From Nageia nagi (taxonomy: Eukaryota > Pinophyta): a DNA stretch of 64,000 bases. The stretch's first letter is position 1. Each line of letters opens with the position of its first letter. Location: assembly GCA_050084985.1 (NCBI GenBank), contig JBITNC010000001.1:173166001-173230000 (forward strand), written 5' to 3'. The notes under the pieces were generated by a model. That model was not told the DNA's origin, made no database searches, and saw nothing but the letters and a program-made list of their open reading frames with translations. This document shows, in pieces, positions 10,351-22,440 of this stretch. The position numbers and the translations under genes are program-made.

Positions 10351-12182
10351 AATAAAATTTAGATAATTAATATATGAATGGTAAATATAAATGGATTAAT
10401 ATGTAGTAAAAGTATTTGTTCAATTGATTAGGGTTTTTGAGATCGTTTTCGAGTTAAACTTTGCATGTAAGTTATTTTAGGGTTTTTGATTTACAAGTTT
10501 ATACTAAACTTTCTCTCTAGGTTTTGTGCAAGATATTTCTTCTGCTAGCACGTATCAACATTTACATTGTCTAGGGTATTATTATCTTGACTTTTTTAAT
10601 GGCAAATGCTCAAATGATAGCTTCAGTGAATGCTAAAGTAAAAAATCGTACCAATGAAATGCCCTCACAAGTTTGTATTGTGATGTTCCCAAATCAGGAA
10701 CTCTAAACACACTAATTAGGGTAGATCCACACATTCACTTGACACCAAATTTACTCAAGCTCATATATGGCCTAATTTACTTCAAAATCATCATATTAGC
10801 AACTAGGGCATTTAACAATTTACTCTAGGTGCTTCAAGTAACTCTAAGAAATGGAATAAACCATCCAAAGGCATTAATTACTTAAGATATAAACACATAA
10901 TGCATGCGTCTAGCATCCAACCATAAGATCTCCATAATATACTCAAAATATTACTTAAGGAAGCATGCGTCTGCTACCTAAGTGTTATATATCAACAATA
11001 CTCAAGAGAAGGATGCCATAAAATATATATTAAATGTTAAATGATCAATTGAACTAAGTTAAATCTATAATAACCTCAAAGGAGCAACAAATGATGCCCT
11101 AAAGTGAGACATTTCATCTAGGGATACTAGATATCAAATGAGAACCCTCAAAGATGCCTTAAATTGACTCCAAGAGGTTAACAACCCAATGGGAGGCTAA
11201 AGAAGTGGTGTGAAATACCAAGGATGGCCTCTTAAATATGATGTCCAAGCAAGGTGGCTCTTGTCAAAAGATATAGATGTGCAAATGAACTCAAGAACCT
11301 TCAATGGTGAAGTGCCCTCTTCAAGAAGATTGAAATGGGTGACCAGGACTTACGAATGACCTCTTCCAAGCTAAATGAACCTTAGCAATGGAAAAAATTC
11401 AGGTTCTAGATGGAACTCAACAACAATGGTGGAGTGAATCCCTAATGGATTCCAAGACTTCACAATAGTAGTGATGGAGTAAATCCCTAATGGATTCCAA
11501 GACTTTGTAGCAGTAGTGTTGGAAATCAAATAAGCTAAGAGGAATGTCATACCTCAATGTAGCAGTTGAATAAGCCTAAAGTAATGTTAGACCTCAAGGA
11601 TATCCCTTGTGAAGACAAGAGGTGGAAGAGAGCTCACACCCACCAATAACAATTTAATCAAGCATATGCTCTAAATGAGACTATATTGGCCTTTATAGGA
11701 GGAGTCTCATTAAGAGGTGGTTCATCGACCCAACCTAGAAATTCTAATTCCCCATTGGGGTTACAAAACATTAAATACACCTTTACATGAGATGTCTACC
11801 TAAATACGACTCCTTGAGCCCACCAAATTACATTTAGGGATCTCATTAAGTACCCACAAGAGAGGCATCCCATTTTGGGCACATAGGATGAGATCTACAA
11901 GTACAAAATTAATATCTAAAGGTGGATAGTAGCCCACTACACTCAAGTAACTAATTAAATAATCATAGCTAGCCTTAAATCACTCCTATATCCCTAAAAG
12001 AGGGACATCCAACTTAGAAGTGCTTATTAAGCATTTTTGCACTTGAAGTGAATGTTCATCATCGTCAGGAAGCCATTGAACAACATAAATGCATCAAAAT
12101 ATATTAAACTACCTAGAATACAAAGAATTCCTCCCAAAGGAGGGATGTACCACATCATGAGGCAATAAAGACAAGTGATGAA
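10351..12182. other. Non-coding, partly LTR-like sequence
   Basis: From 10679 the sequence begins TGTGATGTTCCCAAATC and continues as unique-looking, non-coding DNA with words shared with 5697-6690 (GATGCCCTAAA). A direct repeat GTGAATCCCTAATGGATTCCAAGACTT / GTAAATCCCTAATGGATTCCAAGACTT lies about 11434-11504. It may be a decayed solo LTR, but I could not find a matching right end or target duplication. Confidence 0.35.
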
Positions 12183-12620
12183 GTGCTTATGAAAGGGACC
12201 ACAAAAAGAGGTAAAGGTTATATTCTTGAAGTTTGCATTCCTTTGTTTCAATTCAACTCTAGATATGAGTGGTTTGGAAGTCATAGCTTGGTATGCTACT
12301 TTATGGGTTGTATTCTAAATGATATATTATCCATAATTGGATTCAATAAGTATGGTAATACTATAGTATTAAGGTTGATCATATTAAAAATTTATCCAAA
12401 GGGTTTTTCCTTTTTTATTTTTTGGATCCTTCTCAATCCCAAAAAGTTTTGAATAAAGGTCTATGGTCTATCTGTAGCTCCTTGCTAATTTTCCATCCAT
12501 ATCATAGGAGTTTCACCATCAATGATGAAAGTTCTTTAGAAGTACCTATTTGGGTCGACTTCCTTGGTCTCCCAATCCTTATTTGGCCCTTTATTGAATA
12601 GTGAAAAAATGAATAAAATC
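12183..12620 (+). pseudogene. DUF4283-type remnant (LINE ORF1 / zinc-knuckle protein)
   Basis: The frame shifts from an open stretch at 12183-12452 (containing NKYGNTIVLRL and IYPKGFSFFIF) into a second one reading LDPSQSQKVLNKGLW at about 12422-12466. Then come IFHPYHRSF and VPIWVDFLGLPILIW (about 12540-12585). The order GFFFF, a KVLNKGPW-like block, and VPVWVRLPGLP-like residues is the signature of the DUF4283 domain, found in ORF1 of plant L1-like retrotransposons. At least one frameshift separates the halves, and no zinc knuckle was found downstream. Confidence 0.6.
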
Positions 12621-13109
12621 ACCAACAATGAAGTAAAGTCGCCAAACAAAGCATAATTGTCAAATTGGTAATTTATATTATGGCAAATTTGTGGTAAACA
12701 AGATGGAAAAATCAAGACATAATATGGGGTTTCATATACCATTAGATAGGTATTGAAAATATCTTTCTAATGGTATATGGTGATCGATAAAAGGAGCTAT
12801 AAATATTTGGTGATGCTTGGCAATGTATGATATTATCTCTAACAATCGATAACAGTTTCATAACAAAAATACCTCACAAAGAATGGGATATCACTATGGC
12901 AATTCTTAACAAAAGTATAGTGTTATATATGATTGGAAATATTTTGAAAAGAGATTTCTAACAATGTATGGCTATTTGCAAATGGATCAATAAAACTCTA
13001 GCGAATCTTAGCTACACTAGACCCTATTGTATACAATTTTGGAAATGACATAATGATAGTCTGACAAAATATGGTGATGTATTGGTGATTCTCAAAAGAA
13101 ATATGACAT
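12621..13109. other. AT-rich sequence, nothing recognised
   Basis: Short repeated words such as TGGTATATGGTGATCGATAA and CAATCGATAACAG occur, with no coding signal. The end of the LTR of element M is probably near the right of this stretch. Confidence 0.4.
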
Positions 13110-13480
13110 ATTATATATAATGATCCAATAACCATAAAATATTGAGCATTCTAACAAACATTATAAGTCTTGAAATATTATTGATTTTCTTATATAAAAT
13201 ATGGACTACACCCATGAAAATCACACACACCAACTTAAGGAACGATTTTCTCTATTGCATACTTTGCCAATTCATTACTGAATGTTATAATGAGATATTT
13301 TTACTTTATTCTACCATAACACAAAATTATAAAGTTGTTACATGAAGAATAACATTCTACAATCTTTACAAATTAAAATATTCCTACAATTACACATTAT
13401 TTTATTCTACAATTACAAAATGAGAGACAAATTCTTTTGTTGACTTTAAAATACCACATGGTCAACATTATATTCCAACA
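13110..13480 (-). repeat. Probable 3' LTR of minus-strand Copia element M
   Basis: On the minus strand the LTR starts at 13480 with TGTTGGAATATAATGTTGAC, directly after a purine-rich tract (CATTAAGGAAGAGAA, complement of 13481-13495) that would serve as polypurine tract. A TATA-like TTATATAAG lies at about 13189-13197. The LTR end was not located, so the left limit is approximate. Confidence 0.5.
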
Positions 13481-14296
13481 TTCTCTTCCTTAATGCTAAG
13501 AGGGCTCATAAGTGAGTAATTAAGCTTTAGCCATAGTAAATATGTTAGCTAGTTAATCATGGATGCTGCAATATCACAATTCAACTTGTTTCTTTTCCCC
13601 TATATCATGGATGAAATTATACTTCATATCAAAATTCTTAGATCTACTATGGTAGACATGATTATTTTCCAAATAAATGGCACTCATGTTTTCATATAAA
13701 ATGATAGCAGGACCACTTTGTTGCTCACTTATCTCCTCCAACACTTTCTTGAACCATAAAGCCTAAGCAACACCTATTGTAACTATAATATACTCAACAT
13801 GAGTAGAAGTGAGAGTTATTGATCCTTGTTTCCTTGAACTCCAAGTAATCAATCCAGATCCAAAAGAAAAATAATTACTATATGTGGACTTTTGGTTATC
13901 CAAATTACTACCCCAATCTAAATCACAAAAGCCAACTAGTTCCATTTCTTTACTGAGATAATAATGTATGTCGATGTCAATAATACCTTTAATATACCTC
14001 AAAAAAATATATAGCAACCTTCAAATATAAAGAAGATGGATCAATCATATATTTAGACACAAGTGAGATAACATGTACAATATTATTTTCTTTATTTGCA
14101 AGAAATATTAAGCTCCAAAAAATACTCATGTAATTTGTTAAATTTACCTTTTTAGCCCCATCATATTTACATAACAACTAACCATGTGCAATGGGAGTAG
14201 GGATTAGTTTGCAACTTTTCATATCATATTTATTCAACACATCCTTGGAATACTTGGTTTGATAAATGAAGATTTATTCTTTTCTTTGGTATACCT
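13481..14296 (-). pseudogene. Element M: Copia RT C-terminus and RNase H (left half of a split gene)
   Basis: Minus-strand pieces in order from the right: IFIYQTKYSKDVLNKYDMKS (14190-14275); LTNYMSIFWSLIFLANKENN and SLVSKYMIDPSSLYLK (14030-14150); LRYIKGIIDIDIHY, VGFCDLDWGSNLDNQKSTYS and WSSRKQGSITLTSTHVEY (13780-14010); then SGPAIILYENMSAIYLENN and HSRSKNFDMKYNFIHDIGEK (13560-13730). These are the end of RT and the RNase H domain of a Ty1/Copia polyprotein, with the FCDLDW motif near the usual RNase H aspartate. Several stops interrupt it. The reading frame stops at 14296 where the LTR of element A begins, and resumes at 49081. The two halves belong to one gene. Confidence 0.88.
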
Positions 14297-14792
14297 TGTT
14301 GGAATGAATAATGCATTACTATAAGATCTTTTCATGTAAATTCATTAATACTTAAAAGTATCCCTAGATACCTTTTAAATATTTGTGAATAAGAATATAA
14401 CTTGTCATACACTCCATCTCATGAGCATGCCCCTTGGGTAAAAGAGTGAAGCATGTTGTGACATTGTGCTTTGGTTAAAAGGATGATACAAGGGAGTATT
14501 TTGCCCTATAAATAGAGGGCCTCTCCTCTTAGTTATTCACTTAACTTTGAGGCAAAGTTATGCTCTAGGATTGCTAGGAGAAGTGAGAAAGAGATCTTGT
14601 AAGAGAGTGTTCTTTGAGAATAAGAAAATCTTATATTAGTGGATGTACTCTCTTCCATGAGAGGAAGCACTTTACATATGGTGTTAACTTTGTGAGATTG
14701 GCTATTTTATGATGTTATGTTATTAATATTGAAAGAGCCTTAATGTGATATTGGTATAATAAGAATTTATTCTTTTAAGCTTATTCCCATCA
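14297..14792 (+). repeat. 5' LTR of Copia element A
   Basis: Starts TGTTGGAATG and ends CCCATCA, followed by the primer-binding-site-like ATTGGTATTAGAGC (compare TGGTATCAGAGC, complementary to initiator tRNA-Met). Contains a stem-loop at about 14347-14384 and a TATA box at 14507. Length 496 bp. Confidence 0.85.
14507..14514 (+). promoter_or_regulatory. LTR TATA box
   Basis: TATAAATA in the context CCCTATAAATAGAGGG, about two fifths into the LTR. Equivalent boxes lie in the other copies (for example 16016, 54521, 62658), so this is the family promoter at the U3/R boundary. Confidence 0.75.
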
Positions 14793-15747
14793 ATTGGTAT
14801 TAGAGCATGGTTTGAAGGTTCCTATTCCTTCTTCCATATTTAGAGGTTCATCTTCATTCTTGTGAGGTAAAATCAAGTGAAGGTATAACCTCTTAACCTC
14901 TTTATTTTTAATTTTTCAACTTTGTACTATTTCTTATAATACTAACATATTTGTTGATTATGTGTTAGTTGCATTATTTTTACAATATATTGTTGCTATG
15001 CTATTTTTTTACTAACAATGTTATCCTTGTTAATTGTAATTATTTTTGGTAAAAAATTACATATTACATAGCAACAATATATTGTTGTAGCACATTATTG
15101 CATTTTTTTTATGAAACCACCCTTGTAGGATAATTTCTTGGAATTAGATTCCATGTCTGGGGGGTTCTCTTCCTTCAAAGTCACCTGAGAGTTGCACCTG
15201 GTCCCATCCATGTCAGCATGATCACCCATCGATGGGCTTTAGCATATCTACACGATGTGAGGGGGGAGAGTTTTGAACTTGGGACCTCCCTTTTTCAACT
15301 TGAGAGTTTTATATTCCCATTCCTCTCCAACTCCCCTCACACCTTTAGATTATTGCAATTTTTTTACTTTAAGTTTAAAAAAAAATTACAAATTTTTTGT
15401 TCTACAAATTTTATTGTAGAAAAATTTCACAATATTTTTTATAGCCTTTACCTAAAAAAATGAAGGTTATTTTATTTACTAAATAAAAAAATGGTAAAAT
15501 ATTTTAATGCATTTATTAAAAAAGGAGGAGGAAGAATATTATTATAACAAAGATTAGAAAAAAGGGCATTTAACTATATATTACCATGTATCACATATAC
15601 AATAAAAAAGGGAGGAGAAGTATATTGTTAAAAATGTCAAAAATGTATTATTATTCATGTTAAACTCTTACTACAAATGAATAATCATTGTTAAAATCTC
15701 AGTCAATCTTATACAGTGGATAGGAGCTTACCACGCTATCGATGTTT
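14793..15747 (+). other. Leader of Copia element A, first part
   Basis: AT-rich non-coding leader with a primer binding site at the start. It contains repeated ACTAAC(A)AT / TGTTAGT words and long T-runs, as in the leaders after 54777 and 62936. A GC-richer block at about 15140-15345 (GAACTTGGGACCTCC context) interrupts the AT-rich leader and looks foreign. Its origin is not recognised. Confidence 0.6.
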
Positions 15748-16304
15748 TGTATTGGAATGTATAATGCTAAGGGCTGTTAATGTAATTCACTTAATACTTA
15801 AGGTATCCATATATACCTTAAGTATTTAGTGAATATGATAATGTAAATTCACTAATGATTAAAAGTATCCCTAGATACCTTTAAAGTATTTATGAATATG
15901 ATAATGTAACTCGTCCTACACTCCATCTCATGAGCATGCCCTTTGGGTAAAATGATGATGCATGTTATGACATTATACAATGGTTAAATGGGTGATCCAA
16001 GGAAGGATTTTGGTTTATAAATAAAAGGCCCTCTCCAAGAGATTACTCACTCAAGTTTGTAGCAAAGTTATGCTCTTGTTTAGGTTGTAGGAGAAGCACG
16101 AAAGAGTTTTTGTAAGAGAGTGCTCTTTGAGAATAAGATCTTAGATTAGTGGATGTACTCCTATGGTTGGAGGAACCACTTTATACTAGTGTCATCTTAA
16201 GTGAATGATACTTTGAGTGTATGTTGTTAATGCTTAAGGATTTGAGAGAGTCTTCATGTGATCTTGAGTAACAGGAATTTAGTCTTGCAAGCTTAGTTCT
16301 CTCA
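15748..16304 (+). repeat. 5' LTR of Copia copy A'
   Basis: Starts TGTATTGGAATGTATAATGC and ends TTCTCTCA, followed by TTTGGTATCAGAG, the primer binding site. It is longer than its relatives because a stretch with the U3 stem-loop is partly duplicated (about 15779-15910; AATACTTAAGGTATCC then AAAAGTATCCCTAGATACC). A TATA box, TATAAATA, lies at about 16016. Confidence 0.8.
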
Positions 16305-17190
16305 TTTGGTATCAGAGAACTTGGTTTTCATTTATGGTTTATCATAGTTTCTATGCTTCGATCTTTGCTTTCATCATAGGTTTTCAAATACCATAGTTGG
16401 AACCATATAGGATGTGTTTAGGTGTAAAGGAGTCTCCCATTTACTACAAAATAAGGTAAAAGTGTTAACTAATGTAAGCACGTTAAATTTTGTGAACCAA
16501 ATTAATCAACCATGTTGAGTTTAATCATACATACATGTTGAGATTTGTTCAAATTAATTAACCATATATGTTGAATTAAATAATCATACATGTTAAATTT
16601 TGACCAATGATAATCAATCAGGCATGCTTAAATTGTTTAATCAATTTCACATGAAAAAAAGGCTACAATTAAATCAAATAATATATCTCATACATCCAAC
16701 ATTTTGCCATAACCAAGTAACATTGAGAAGGGTAGAGTTGAGGTTATTTTCTTGTTTAAAATTAGGCCTTCACCTGGATGCCCTCATGCAACACTTGATG
16801 AAATACAAAGTTATGATGGAGTCCAATTCCTACCAATACTCAACCAGTTCCCCTTGGTTAGCAATATACTCTCATGAGGAGTACTAGTTATTTTTCAAGC
16901 ATGTGATGTATGTTGGATCAACCAAATTATTATCTTTATTAGGTTTCAAGTTCTCCTCCTAGGTTATCAAGATAACCCCTGAATGGATGTGTAGACATGT
17001 GGTATCACTACACACATACATGTCCACTTATATGGAGTTATATCTAGACCAACAAAGGACATAGGGGCAATTAAGAAGTACATATTTTACACCATTTGGA
17101 TCATCAGACTAAAGGCTTTAGTTTGTCTTATCCTCCCCTCATGGATCCCCAAATAATTCATGTTATAGAATAATATGTAGATCTATTCAT
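16305..17190 (+). other. Leader of A' with an inverted block and no gag
   Basis: After the primer binding site there are about 450 bp of leader with CATACATGTTGA words. Then from about 16770 to 17180 the sequence is the reverse complement of leader DNA found in normal orientation at 31785-32110 and 57100-57430 (for example TTATCCTCCCCTCATGG here, CCATGAGGGGAGGATAA at 31783). The gag gene expected after the leader is absent, and coding signal begins directly with protease-proximal residues. Confidence 0.7.
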
Positions 17191-20115
17191 TTTAGGGGGT
17201 GCACATTCAATGTTTGCAATTTGAAAATTTTCATGAGTATAGAAAGGATGCGGTTGTGATAGGTGATAATCCAATCCTTGAAGTTCAAAGGAATGACTGT
17301 GTCTTACTACATGGGAAAGTTCTTGAAAATTTGCTCTATGTGCCTAAACTCAGTATGAACCTTATTTCCATAATTCAAGTTGCAAGAAAAGAATACTCAT
17401 TCTAGTTTAACTCACACTCTTGGCGCATTAAGAAGAGACTTACCACTTTGGTGAAAGGTTAAGTGAAATATGATATCTACATTGTGAATTGAGTGCCAAC
17501 AAAGATGTGTCTTGCTATGAATGTTTTCTCAAGGGAAAATATTTTGCACCATTGATTAGGAAACTTTAATCATAAGAGTATCCAATATCTAAAAAATCAA
17601 GAACTTGTGGAAGGTTTACCATTGATATCACCTATAATTGATCTTTGTGAGAAGTGCATCTTACACAAGATGAATTGAAAAAAATTTGAGAAAGATAAGG
17701 AAACAAGGGCAACACAACCTCTTCAAATTGTACATTCAAATTTGATAGTCCATTTTAGAATAAGTCTCTTGGGGGATCACCTTATGTCTTGACCTTCATT
17801 GATGACTTTAGTAGGATGACATTTGGTTATGTACTCTAACACAAGGATCAATCATTTTACAGGTTCAAGGATTTCAAATCCTTAGTTGAAAATCATATTG
17901 ACTTCAAAATGAAGATGTTGATAGCTAACAATGGGAGTGAATACAATAGTAATGAGTTCAATGTAGACTTCTATGCTACATACGGTATCAAGAGGCAGTT
18001 CATGATCCCTTACACCCCTTAACAAAATGGTATTGCTAAAAGAAAGATTAGAATCATTCAAGAAAGAGCTAGATGCATGTTAGGAAATATCCCTAATTTC
18101 TCATGGGGTAAAGTTGTGAACACTATAATATACACCATGAATAGGTGTCCTACAAAATTAGTTAAAAACACCATATGAGGCATGGACTGGAAAGAAATCT
18201 AACATCTCTTATCTTATAGTTTTTGGTTGTGATGCCTATGCCTTCATTGTTTCTAAGAAAAGAAAAAAGTTGGATAAAAGATCTAAAAAGTGCATCTTTG
18301 TGGGATATGATAGTAAACATAGAGGCTATAGGATCTACTCTCTTTCCTCTAAAGCATTATTTATCTCAAGGGATGTAAATTTCAATGAAATTCCTAAGGA
18401 ATCTACTTCTTGTGAGGACTTGGATGATCTGGATGACTCTTGTGGTGCACCTAATTTGTTGGATGTCAATGTAGATAAGTTACCTCAGGAGAAAAATTCT
18501 TCAACACAAATTATAATAAGAAGTATGACCTTAAACAAATCCTTGTTTACCAAAGTTGATAGTAAGAATGAGCCCTCATCATTAAAGGAAGCTTCGAAGC
18601 ATGAATGTTGGATGGAAGCCATGAAAATGAAGTATGAGGCTCTGATGAAAAATCAAACTTAGGATTTGGTTACCTATCCCAATGAATGAAATGTGATTGG
18701 CAATAATTTGATTTTTAAGGTTAAATACAATTTAGTTAGGGAAATTGAGAAACACAAGGCAAAGTTAGAATCCAAGGGTTTTGCTAAAAAATATGGAGTT
18801 GATTATAAGGAAACCTTTGCTCAAGTAGAAAAGATGCCCATAAACAGGTTAGTTCTTATCCTTTCAGCAACTTAGAGATGAAAACTTGTTCAAAACGATG
18901 TCAAGAGTTCTTTTCTTGATGATGAATTAGATATGGATATCTACATGAATCTAATAGAAGGGTTTATTGTGGAAGGAAAAGAGTCCCTTATGTGTAAGCT
19001 AAAGAAGTCCTTGTATGGACTTAAGCAAGCACCTAGAGCCTAGTACAAAATAATTTTAAGATACTTTGTAGACATTAGGTTCTTTAAGTGCTTCTTTGAT
19101 TCAGATCTATATGTGCTTAATAAATTACATAACTTGGTATTAATTCTTCTCTATGTGGATGATCTTCTTATCATAGGAAATAATGATGAAATCATCCAAG
19201 AGTACATATCCAAACTTAAGGTTATATTTGAAATGAATGATCTTGGTATCTTGCACTACTATCTTGGAATGTAATGTACTAATACAAGGATTGTACTTAC
19301 CATAGTCAATCCAAACATATCTCATACATATTGCAAAAGTTTGGAATGGAGTAGTGCAAACCTACTACGATACCAATCTCTCCTAGAATCACTCTTTCTC
19401 TTACCTCCAACTCTCATTTGGTAGATGCTACATCTTACAGATAATTAATTACCAATTTTCTTTATTTGACTATATTTAAGCCTAATATTACCTTTGTAGT
19501 AAATCATATGGAATAGTTTATGCAAAAATTGTATGTTTAGCACCTCATTGTTGTTAAGAAAATCTTAAGGTATGTTAGGGAAATAAAGGATCTTGCTCTT
19601 AAGTATTGCAAGTTACCCTCATTTGTTCTTTTAGGGTAATTAAATTTTGAATATGGGGGAGATAAAAATTATAAGAAATCAACCTCTACTTATGTGTTTA
19701 TATTTGGTTCATGTGCTATCTCTTGGGCTTCTAAGAAGCAACCTACTATTTCTCTCTCCACCATCGAGGTTGAATATCAAGCCATGTCAGTAATGAATTT
19801 GAAATCCATTTGGTCAAGGTATATATTGAAAGAAATTTGGGTATGAGCAAGCTCACCCATCTCATTTTTTTTCAAATAATTAATTGGCTATTGCTTTGGC
19901 AAGAAATCTTATTTACCATCAGGGAACAAAACATGTTGAAATTCAAGCATACTTTATCAGGGAGGAGGTTTTGGATGGTATCCTACAATTCCAATATTTT
20001 CCATTAGTCCTTAATTTTGTTAACTTGTTCACTAAGCCCCTTCCTGAAGCTTAGTTCTGCAAGCTTAGGGAGTCTATTGGATTGGTGAAGTTTCCCTTAA
20101 GGGGGAGGGAAGGTT
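17191..20115 (+). pseudogene. Copia A' polyprotein relic (protease region, integrase, RT, RNase H)
   Basis: In order: NFHEYRKDAVVIGDN and YVPKLSMNLIS (17230-17370), the segment after the protease active site; a pre-integrase zinc region with CEKC (about 17645); integrase relics to about 18170; YEAWTGKKSNIS, FGCDAYAF and KKCIFVGYDSKHRGYRIYSL (18175-18350); RT with WMEAMKMKYEALMKNQT and GVDYKETFAQVEKMP (18600-18845), LKKSLYGLKQAPRA (19000-19040) and the catalytic YVDD in LLYVDDLLIIGNND (19149-19190); RNase H with ILRYVREIKDLALKY, STYVFIFGSCAISWASKKQP and LSTIEVEY (19560-19780). The end has the family PLRGRE-like stretch near 20100. Gag and the protease DSG motif are missing, and many stops are present. 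A conventional Ty1/Copia domain order supports the call. Confidence 0.92.
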
Positions 20116-20575
20116 GAATTCTTATTGAATTCATGTCTATAATGATAAATTCATCTTTAGGAGGATTTTTTTGGTTGTATAATGTACACCTTCATGGTTA
20201 TTTTTCTCTATGTGAGGAACTAGTAGTACATTTTTAAGTATATAATGGTTTTTGGTAGCATTATTTCAGTTATCCATATGCGATAAACTAGTATGTATTT
20301 TTTGGCAGTATTTAGTTATCCATATGTGAGGAACTCATGTGTTCTTATTCTTTATTATTTGATGTTGATCAACACATATTTTATACAACATGTGACTTTA
20401 AGTATTGGCTTGACATCTTTGTGATGACTTATAGTGCACCATTGATTAGTTTATGGATGACATTAATTTATTCATTTATCTTATGTTGATATGAATATTT
20501 ATATGATGCATCTGACTGATCTTGTTTATGAGATGCTTGTAGCTTGTAGGTTTCTTCTTGAAAGTGCAAGTTACC
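20116..20575 (+). other. 3' non-coding tract of A', truncated
   Basis: Matches the 3' tract of A (47779-48240) step by step, including TTATCTTATG-GATATGAATG and GCTTGTAGGTTTCTTCTTGAAAG. It then stops short of the polypurine tract and 3' LTR. At about 20575 it is joined to the inverted LTR fragment of L. Confidence 0.75.
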
Positions 20576-20599
20576 TATGTATTAACTAAATACATAATA

Positions 20600-20693
20600 T
20601 CTTATTCACTAAATACTTAAAGGTATATAGATATATTTTAAGTGTTAGGTGGGTTACATAGAAGAAGACAATAATGCATTATACATTCCAACA
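20600..20693 (-). repeat. 3' LTR fragment of element L
   Basis: Minus strand starts TGTTGGAATGTATAATGC at 20693 and matches the first roughly 100 bp of the LTR at 30583, including ATGTAACCCAC. Beyond about 20600 the LTR is lost, replaced by the junction with A'. Confidence 0.8.
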
Positions 20694-21128
20694 CTCCCCC
20701 TTAATTCAATATTGGGATAGAGTGAAAAAAAGAGAGTTCTCCTCCATAGAGATACAATTGGAGATAAGAACATTTACATCTTTAAGAAATAAACAATATA
20801 TTATTTTAAGACTCACTACTTTACCATTTTGAAAAAATATTTTACAATATAATCACTAACCATAATTGGTTTCACTCTACAAAGCATTCATCCAACAACA
20901 AGTTGATATGATGAGTCTCCATGAGCCTGCTCACCCAAAGTAAGTAGCCTGCATTAAGAAGAAACCTACATGATACAATCAAATAAGTATATAGTTAAAG
21001 AAAAAATCATCAATATTATAAAAGGTCTTTTAAAGATAAAGTGTTCAAGTTCCCCCTTTTAAGGTCAAATTTACCATCCTAAGCAATTAATAGGTTTATA
21101 TATATACCATAGGCCTTAAGAAAGCATG

Positions 21129-21362
21129 TACCACTAAAAATAATCCTAAGGAGTTATTGAAGTTGAAATCATATATCTTCATATATAGTAATAATTCTTC
21201 CAATATAGTGAAGTTTAAGGATATATTGAAGTTTACATCTAAGCATATACCACTAAAAAATTATCCTAAGGAGTTATTGAAGTTTACATCATATGTCTTC
21301 ATATATAGTAATAATTCTCTCGATATAGTGAAGTTTAAGGATATATTGAAGTTGACATCTAT
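21129..21362 (-). repeat. 119-bp tandem duplication inside L
   Basis: Two units, 21129-21247 and 21248-21362, both start TACCACTAAAAA and contain CCTAAGGAGTTATTGAAG and ATATAGTAATAATTCT. A purine/pyrimidine tract CTCCCCCTTGAGGGAAAC follows at 21375, matching the family's pol-end region in reverse complement. Confidence 0.85.
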
Positions 21363-21947
21363 ATAGTAATAATTCTCCCCCTTGAGGGAAACTTAATTAG
21401 AAGAAGGAAACCAATAATAAGATTATACAAAATGCTTGTATTAATGTAATGAAACTACATTTGAGTTGTTCCAAGTTTCTAATTAAATTATGTCAAAGAC
21501 AACACCTATTATTGAAAAGTGTGCCATTAAAATAGGTGGTTACCTCACACTTGCACATAAGAAGCCAACTTAAGTAAGATGTATATTATGATTGTCATTA
21601 AAAAATTAAGGCAAACAACTATGGTCATTAAGTAAACTACCAAATTGACCACTCCACTAGTCACGATGTATAATAATAAGTGTTATCGGGACCATGCTAG
21701 TAAGCAAGATATATAGTTTGCAAGCACCAAATGCCATCGTAAGATGCATATATTTTTATCCATTTATAAAAAATATAACAATACTATAACCTAGATAATG
21801 AAAATACTAATTTGACAATGCCTCCAAGTTAAGATGCCCAAGTCATAAAAAATACCATCTTAACCATGCTACTAGTTAAGATGTATATGATGGAAAAAGG
21901 TAGCATTAATCCAATACATGGATTCAATTTTCCATCAAGGGGAAAAT
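21363..21947 (-). other. Non-coding interior of L related to 43280-43700
   Basis: Stretches here are the reverse complement of the non-coding block in A. For example TACCATCTTAACCATGCTAC (about 21862) corresponds to GTAGCATGGTTAAGTTGGTA (about 43444). No coding sequence is recognised. Confidence 0.6.
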
Positions 21948-22440
21948 ATTGTAATGTGGAGAAGGGCTAACCTTTTGAACATCTTCAACATTTACCAATT
22001 ATGGAGAAGGTCTAACCTTTTTAACCACTCAAATATTTACCCATTTTGGAGAAGGTCAAGCATTTTTAACTACTCCAACATTCAAAAATTATGAAGAAGG
22101 TTGAACTTTTTTAACTACTCCAACATTCAAAAAATTATTGATAATGTCAAATCTTTTTAATTAATCCAACATTCAAAAATTACAGAGAAGGTCGAACCTT
22201 TTTAACTACTCCAACATTCAAAAATTACGGATAAGGTCAAACCTTTTTAACTACTTCAATACTTGGCAATTACAAAGAAGGTTCAACCTTTTTAACCATT
22301 CCAATACTTGGAAACCATGGAGAAGGTCAAACCTTTTTAACTACTTCAATACTTGGCAATTACAAAGAAGGGTCAACCTTTTTAACCATTCCAATACTTG
22401 GAAACCATGGATAAGGTCGAACCTTTTTAACCACTCCATT
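21948..22440 (-). repeat. Minisatellite of about 44-45 bp, roughly eleven copies
   Basis: Units read approximately GAGAAGGTC(G/A)AACCTTTTTAA followed by C(T/C)ACTCCAACATTCAAAAATTAC, with a variant ending TTCAATACTTGGCAATTACA. Later units alternate two types, giving an 87-89 bp higher-order repeat (22245-22420). One or two decayed units occur in the related block of A in the opposite orientation (about 43130-43260), so the array expanded in L. Confidence 0.85.

Noticed and set aside
21129-22440. CRISPR-like array
   Set aside because: The repeats are contiguous or imperfect tandem units without unique spacers, in a plant retroelement.
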